Source: Candidatus Aenigmatarchaeota archaeon (lineage in GTDB: Archaea; Aenigmatarchaeota; Aenigmatarchaeia; QMZP01). Taken from it: 9,601 nucleotides of DNA. The stretch covers positions 1 to 9,601 of the forward strand of contig JACQOB010000159.1 in the NCBI GenBank assembly GCA_016202745.1, given 5' to 3'. The notes beneath the pieces were generated by a model. It made no database searches. It was not told the DNA's origin and saw nothing but the letters and a program-made list of their open reading frames with translations. This document shows, in pieces, positions 6,409 to 9,601 of the stretch (within the stretch, counting starts at the first letter, position 1; the number at the start of each line of letters is the position of its first letter). The position numbers and the translations under genes are program-made.

Positions 6409-7016
6409 CTGACCCCTCCTTGCTGGCACATTTCAGGCTCCACTGTTGTGATCAAATAGGAAACCGACCCTGGTTCCTTGTGGAAGTTCAGGCAAAGCGC
6501 CTGCACCTTATCCTTCACACCCCGGAGAGGCTCCCCGGCATAAACAAACTGGTAATCGGCGCTGTAATAGACCTGCGCGTTTATGTTCGCCAGCGCCAGC
6601 TTCGCCTCGTCTGAATATGAAAGCGCGCTGTCGCCTACCCAGGGAATAAGGGTCCACTTGCTCTTGAAGCTGGGCGTCGCAATGAAGCAGCCCTTCACTT
6701 TCCCGCACCTGGCGCAGTCCTGCAGGCACTGCTCCTCGTCGCCCCTGAAGCCCCGGTCCTCGCATGCATCCACGCACTCGTCCACGCCGCCAAACGCTAT
6801 CCGGTTAACGCAGGACCCTGCAATGACAAGCGGAACCCTGAAGTCATCCTGTCCCAGAAGCCCCTTCGCGAACCTCGTACCCCCAATCGCATCCAGCTGG
6901 TTGAGCGTGCTGGTCCAGCATACGGGCGCTAACTGGCCCGGTATGAGCCTCGTGAAAAGCACCACAAGGACCGCCAGGGAAACGATGGCGACAAAAGCCA
7001 TCACTATGGTCCTCAT
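6405..7016 (-). CDS. Cysteine-rich secreted/anchored protein with twin CX3C motif
   Basis: 203 aa from ATG 7016: a hydrophobic N-terminal helix (about residues 3-26), then an extracytoplasmic domain with ten cysteines (33, 69, 81, 85, 97, 101, 104, 110, 175, 197). C81-x3-C85 and C97-x3-C101, spaced by 11 residues, form a twin CX3C pattern as in disulfide-stapled helical hairpins, followed by C104 and C110. An even count suggests five disulfides outside the cell. The rest has a G-D-S-A-L-S-Y-S-D-E-A-K-L-A-L-A-N helix and beta-like sequence to the end. No function is recognised. The frame stays open upstream to ATG 7223 and would add 69 residues including R-R-K-G-Q-T-I-S just before the helix, which could be a class III cleavage site, so the start is uncertain. 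ATG 7016 has only a poorly placed AAAGGG. The stop overlaps the next start (ATGA). Confidence 0.78.
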   Translation of the reverse strand: MRTIVMAFVAIVSLAVLVVLFTRLIPGQLAPVCWTSTLNQLDAIGGTRFAKGLLGQDDFRVPLVIAGSCVNRIAFGGVDECVDACEDRGFRGDEEQCLQDCARCGKVKGCFIATPSFKSKWTLIPWVGDSALSYSDEAKLALANINAQVYYSADYQFVYAGEPLRGVKDKVQALCLNFHKEPGSVSYLITTVEPEMCQQGGVR

Positions 7017-7068
7017 GGAGATTGTCTGGCCCTTTCTTCTTGGTTCCTTGATCCTACTGGTTAATTTG

Positions 7069-7209
7069 CGAAGGCCGGCTGGACTCAAAGTCCGGCTTCG
7101 TTCAATTGCCTCAGGCCGGCAGTCTAACATGCCGGCAGTTAAGCCCTTCTTGCCGATATTGTCTAACTTACGAAGTCCGGCTAGGTGATATTGGCTAATG
7201 CCGGCAGTC
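7069..7209. repeat. Cluster of short GCCGG-centred repeats in the leader of the Cys-rich gene
   Basis: GCCGGCAGT occurs three times (7115-7123, 7131-7139, 7200-7208). CGAAGGCCGGCT (7069-7080) and CGAAGTCCGGCT (7171-7182) match at 11 of 12. GATATTGTCTAA (7155-7166) and GATATTGGCTAA (7187-7198) match at 11 of 12. The segment 7069-7100 folds as an imperfect hairpin around GGACT-CAA-AGTCC. CTTCTTG (7146-7152) is inverted as CAAGAAG (7208-7214). If translated from ATG 7223 the repeats give A-G-L-R-K-L twice. The stretch 7017-7257 has no other gene; it may be a structured 5' leader or an inserted repeat. Confidence 0.6.
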
Positions 7210-7225
7210 AAGAAGCGCGCCATGG

Positions 7226-7252
7226 ATTATATTTCGCGGGTGAAGATATATT
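7226..7252 (-). promoter_or_regulatory. Possible internal promoter of the gene train
   Basis: Downstream of the 44-aa gene the minus strand reads AATAATATATCTTC (about 7240-7253) and then AAATATAATCC (about 7224-7234) just before ATG 7223. Either is a plausible archaeal TATA box and would place a transcript start near 7200-7225, ahead of the repeat-rich leader. There is no experimental support in the sequence itself. Confidence 0.35.
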
Positions 7253-7257
7253 ATTGC

Positions 7258-7392
7258 TTAGCCGCCTCCCCTCCCGAAAAGCAGGCCCATGATAATGACC
7301 AGGCCAATCATGCTCAGCGCTATCCCGAGCACCATCGTCAGGACTTCCCATGCGCTGAGCGGCAGCCCCTGCCCCTTGAGTCTTCCCACCAT
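7258..7392 (-). CDS. 44-aa membrane micro-protein with KGQ motif
   Basis: A very short gene, ATG 7392 to TAA 7258. The product begins M-V-G-R-L-K-G-Q-G-L-P-L-S and continues into one hydrophobic helix (about residues 15-37), then ends F-G-R-G-G-G. The K-G-Q followed within a few residues by a long hydrophobic segment is similar to the class III pre-pilin leader of the 141-aa protein in the same train. If cleaved after the Gly the mature peptide would be 37 residues. It starts 1 nt after the stop of the 33-aa gene (TGATATG), which argues for coupled translation; GGTGAT immediately precedes the ATG. Small size makes it easy to miss; support comes from the hydrophobic pattern, tight spacing and good codons. 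Function unknown. Confidence 0.68.
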   Translation of the reverse strand: MVGRLKGQGLPLSAWEVLTMVLGIALSMIGLVIIMGLLFGRGGG

Positions 7393-7393
7393 A

Positions 7394-7495
7394 TCACCCA
7401 ATTCCGTTAAGCTTTGTGACCACATAGTACAGCAGCAGGGCTATCACCGCTATCGCGAACGCAATGAACGCCATGGTTTCTATCAGCCCTTTCAT
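7394..7495 (-). CDS. 33-aa single-helix membrane micro-protein
   Basis: ATG 7495 to TGA 7394 encodes 33 residues: M-K-G-L-I-E-T-M followed by a hydrophobic helix (about residues 8-26) and a short polar end, T-K-L-N-G-I-G. It starts 26 nt after the stop of the 554-aa gene and ends 1 nt before the next start. The upstream sequence has only a weak purine run (GTTGGAAA). No known family is recognised. It could be a small accessory subunit or a lateral stabiliser of the neighbouring surface proteins, which is inference from context. An internal ATG at residue 8 would leave little more than the helix. Confidence 0.6.
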   Translation of the reverse strand: MKGLIETMAFIAFAIAVIALLLYYVVTKLNGIG

Positions 7496-7521
7496 AATTT
7501 CCAACTTTTCTGACTGTCAAA

Positions 7522-9186
7522 TCATGCGGCTGTGCCGGGCCAGGCGCCTATGTTGCCTATATATGATGATCCGAAGGCTAAGAAAGCCGAGCCAGCCAGT
7601 ATGCCATATGCAGTCCCGCCAGTCGCACCGCCGACTGCGGCACCAACGCTTACCATCGTTCCGCTTACTGAAATGTAATTGTCAAGCCCTGCTAAGGCTT
7701 TCTTAAAACCACCCCTCTCATCAAAGCAATAATTATTTTCTCCTTCATTAAGGCCATCAGCTGTTGTCCTGAGCTTCTTGATGTCTCTTATCACAAGCCC
7801 GTCTGTATTACAGTTGCTTAGCGAATATGCGTCTATATAACCGTCATAATTGGAATCTATCAGGACTCCGCTGTAAAATCCTTCCGGAATCTTGTGGCGG
7901 ATACCTGCGCTGAAGAACAAATGGTCTGGAATATTGTCTGTTTCAGCGTTTAGCGCTCCATCATCCTGCGGCTTAATATAGCTGTCTTGAATGGAGAAGT
8001 GAGAAAGATAGTTGTTGTATCCTTTGTTATTAAACCTTTCAATGATGTTCTTTATTTGCATGCCTTGTATCTCGTCAAAAGAGTTGAACGAGTCCACGCC
8101 TATATAATTGAGGTAGCTGATTATCTCGCACCTCGGCTCACTGTAACCGGTTGTTTCTGTATCGGTGCCTACATTCCCCGAACATGTCTCCGTTCCTGCA
8201 GTCTTGTAACCGTATGTTCCGCAGAATATATTAGAGCTTGGTACCACATCCATCGACTCTATCTTGCAGGGGGATGCAAAATGGGCGATGGCATCATCCC
8301 TGGAGTTGAAGACCCCAACACTGCGCTGCATTGCAATCGGTTTCCCTGCCAATTGGAGGAGCGGGAAATCCCCGGGACCTTCATAGGGCGTTTTCAGCAC
8401 AAGCTTGCCTGGCCTTTCCTCATATTTACCTGTCACACTCTCATAGAATGCAAGTCCCAAGGCGACGGCTTCCACGGTAACACCATTTGCAAGCCTTATT
8501 TTCTTGATTCCACTTGCCGCTGCTTTCGTGAGAAAATCCTTAATGACAGTATTCTTCACTGCATCCTTTATGTCCGATATCGTTGCCGTTTCCACTGCAG
8601 TTATTGCGCCAGCCTCCCCGAATTCGGCTATAACAGTCTTTGTTGTCTGCGCAACTGCCTTCGTCTTGCCTACTGGAATGGGTATGAGCCCTATCGTCAG
8701 GGCAAGCAAGTGCAACTTCAGGTTGTATGGCTTGGTCCATGTATTCTCATCTGCAGGAAAAGCCTGCCAGTATGTCAGGTATTTAGGATCGCCAAACTGG
8801 TTTATCCACTGGAGTCTTTGGCCTCCATCAACCTTCTGCGGCAGCCAGAAGTTCTTCACCGTGCATTTGGTGCCGCCGGCTGCGTCCTGGCAGGTGACGG
8901 CAGGCTTCGCAGTCCTGAGCGTTGCCTCGTCAAGCTTCACTCCCCCGCCCTTGAATGAGGTCAGGCACCTGCTGTTTGCGTCCCGCCCGGCCACGCTGTT
9001 TATGGCGCACGCAAGGGCATCAGTGGACTCCCTGGCCACCTTCAGGTTGAACGCCTCGTCCACGTCCGCGTAAAAGCCGAAGAACTGCAGCACCTCTGGG
9101 AACTTGGCAAACCCTATGACAAGTATAAAGAAGAGGAACACGACAAGCATCAGGCCTATCATCTCGTTCATCATCAGCTCGGGCAT
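7522..9186 (-). CDS. Large cysteine-rich membrane-anchored surface protein with EF-hand-like loop
   Basis: 554 aa, unrecognised family. The N-terminus M-P-E-L-M-M-N-E-M-I-G precedes a hydrophobic helix (about 9-27), then a pilin-like helical part with D-A-L-A-C-A-I-N-S-V-A (56-66). A helical mid region spans about 155-255. The distal part (about 305-490) is rich in Asn, Tyr and Asp and holds an EF-hand/dockerin-like calcium loop, D444-S-N-Y-D-G-Y-I-D, with Ser rather than Glu at loop position 12. There are ten cysteines (60, 74, 99, 108, 307, 322, 335, 353, 459, 487). Residues 505-548 are a glycine-rich hydrophobic tail with G-x3-G repeats that could form a second membrane segment. Composition drops sharply inside the gene: 21 of 60 bases are G or C at 7981-8040 versus about 37 of 60 at 9001-9060. 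Probably leaderless from ATG 9186. It heads the train and is likely its largest extracellular component. Confidence 0.87.
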   Translation of the reverse strand: MPELMMNEMIGLMLVVFLFFILVIGFAKFPEVLQFFGFYADVDEAFNLKVARESTDALACAINSVAGRDANSRCLTSFKGGGVKLDEATLRTAKPAVTCQDAAGGTKCTVKNFWLPQKVDGGQRLQWINQFGDPKYLTYWQAFPADENTWTKPYNLKLHLLALTIGLIPIPVGKTKAVAQTTKTVIAEFGEAGAITAVETATISDIKDAVKNTVIKDFLTKAAASGIKKIRLANGVTVEAVALGLAFYESVTGKYEERPGKLVLKTPYEGPGDFPLLQLAGKPIAMQRSVGVFNSRDDAIAHFASPCKIESMDVVPSSNIFCGTYGYKTAGTETCSGNVGTDTETTGYSEPRCEIISYLNYIGVDSFNSFDEIQGMQIKNIIERFNNKGYNNYLSHFSIQDSYIKPQDDGALNAETDNIPDHLFFSAGIRHKIPEGFYSGVLIDSNYDGYIDAYSLSNCNTDGLVIRDIKKLRTTADGLNEGENNYCFDERGGFKKALAGLDNYISVSGTMVSVGAAVGGATGGTAYGILAGSAFLAFGSSYIGNIGAWPGTAA

Positions 9187-9223
9187 GATATCTATTTGAA
9201 CAGGGAAGAATAAATCTATATTG
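9187..9223. promoter_or_regulatory. Divergent promoter region of the surface train and the ZIP gene
   Basis: Only 37 bp separate the two start codons. On the minus strand AGATTTATTC (about 9208-9217) lies near -25 from ATG 9186. On the plus strand ATATCTATTTGAA (about 9188-9200) lies near -25 from ATG 9224. Neither start has a Shine-Dalgarno sequence, so both transcripts are probably leaderless. The close spacing may link expression of the two units. Confidence 0.5.
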
Positions 9224-9601
9224 ATGGCACTGGAGATATTCTACACGCTTGGAAGCGTCATTTTGGTCAGCCTTTTGTCATTGATAGGGATAGTGACCCT
9301 GGCCGTAAGGGACAGGACGCTGAGGAAATTCCTCCTGCTGTTTGTCAGCTTCTCCGCCGGCGCGCTGCTGGGCGACGCATTCATCCACCTGATACCCGAG
9401 GCGGTGGAATCAGCAGGCTTCACGGTGGAGGTTTCCATGTACATCCTGCTTGGGATAGTTGTCTCCTTTGCGGTGGAGAAGGTGATACACTGGAAGCACT
9501 GCCACCACCCGGGATTCGGCCGGCAGACAATAGGCGTGCTGACAGGCCATGGGACAGGCGACAAACACCACGTGGCCTACATGAACCTCTTCGGCGACGG
9601 C
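9224..9601 (+). CDS. ZIP-family metal transporter (partial, 3' end cut by window)
   Basis: Integral membrane protein of the ZIP (ZupT/SLC39) family, which moves divalent metals such as zinc, iron or manganese into the cytoplasm. The first 126 residues are present and the frame is open to the window edge. The first membrane helix is at about 8-27, the second at about 36-56 with S-F-S-A-G-A-L-L-G-D-A-F-I-H-L-I-P-E, the typical ZIP TM2 signature, and the third at about 70-87 ends E-K-V-I-H-W-K-H-C-H-H, a His-rich start of the cytoplasmic loop. The last residues N-L-F-G-D-G are the beginning of the TM4 metal-site motif (normally continuing H-N-F-x-D-G). The cytoplasmic loop has further histidines (H109, H115, H116). 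The start ATG has no Shine-Dalgarno and fits a leaderless transcript. It diverges from the surface-protein train. Confidence 0.93.
   Translation, partial: MALEIFYTLGSVILVSLLSLIGIVTLAVRDRTLRKFLLLFVSFSAGALLGDAFIHLIPEAVESAGFTVEVSMYILLGIVVSFAVEKVIHWKHCHHPGFGRQTIGVLTGHGTGDKHHVAYMNLFGDG

Noticed and set aside
7069..7209. CRISPR array
   Set aside because: The repeated units are only 9-12 bases, unevenly spaced, and partly inverted, with no regular spacers and no cas genes nearby.
7987..8958. 323-codon open frame on the plus strand
   Set aside because: It is antisense to the 554-aa gene, with unusual Cys/His/Arg-rich composition and no recognisable domain or ribosome site.
9241..9564. 107-codon minus-strand open frame at the right edge
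   Set aside because: It is antisense to the ZIP transporter, whose membrane helices and signature motifs are clear.

Overview
The window looks archaeal. It carries an archaeal-type leucyl-tRNA synthetase, an Alba chromatin protein, TATA-like boxes in very short divergent promoter regions, and a run of short membrane-anchored proteins of which two or three start like archaeal pre-pilins (K-G-Q before a hydrophobic helix). Gene density and start/stop overlaps are high. I infer a euryarchaeal or DPANN-type lineage, probably a metagenome-derived genome, but nothing here fixes the phylum.

Layout. Positions 1-406 (minus) hold the 5' part of an AT-rich gene of unknown function built from an 87-residue repeat. 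It diverges, across only 29 bp, from leuS (436-3246, plus). alba (3330-3683, minus) converges on leuS. A 215-bp gap follows (3684-3898) with the alba promoter, a pair of 16-bp near-identical direct repeats, and a compact set of hairpins closed by a 9-bp stem. From 9186 down to 3899 the minus strand carries one long gene train: a 554-aa cysteine-rich surface protein, two micro-proteins of 33 and 44 aa, a spacer with short repeats, then five tightly coupled genes (ATGA overlaps, a 7-nt overlap, a 4-nt gap). The last of these is interrupted by an in-frame TAG, which splits a probable 346-residue protein into two open frames (4331-4939 and 3899-4300). At the right edge a ZIP-family metal transporter starts at 9224 on the plus strand, divergent from the train.

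How the genes may work together. Every protein of the minus train has one N-terminal hydrophobic helix followed by a predicted extracytoplasmic domain, or is little more than a helix. Two proteins have exactly ten cysteines each, one has a barrel-sandwich (biotinyl/lipoyl-like) fold without the canonical modified lysine, and one has an EF-hand-like calcium loop. No assembly ATPase, platform protein or prepilin peptidase lies in the window. I read the train as the structural subunits of one cell-surface or secreted assembly (pilus-like or adhesin-like). This is inference: no individual protein was recognised as a named pilin.

The most noteworthy points are the in-frame TAG at the foot of a perfect 8-bp hairpin, with no other gene in the window ending in TAG; the coherent uncharacterised surface operon including two micro-proteins; the lipoyl-like domain in a pilin-like protein; and the structured intergenic element downstream of the train.
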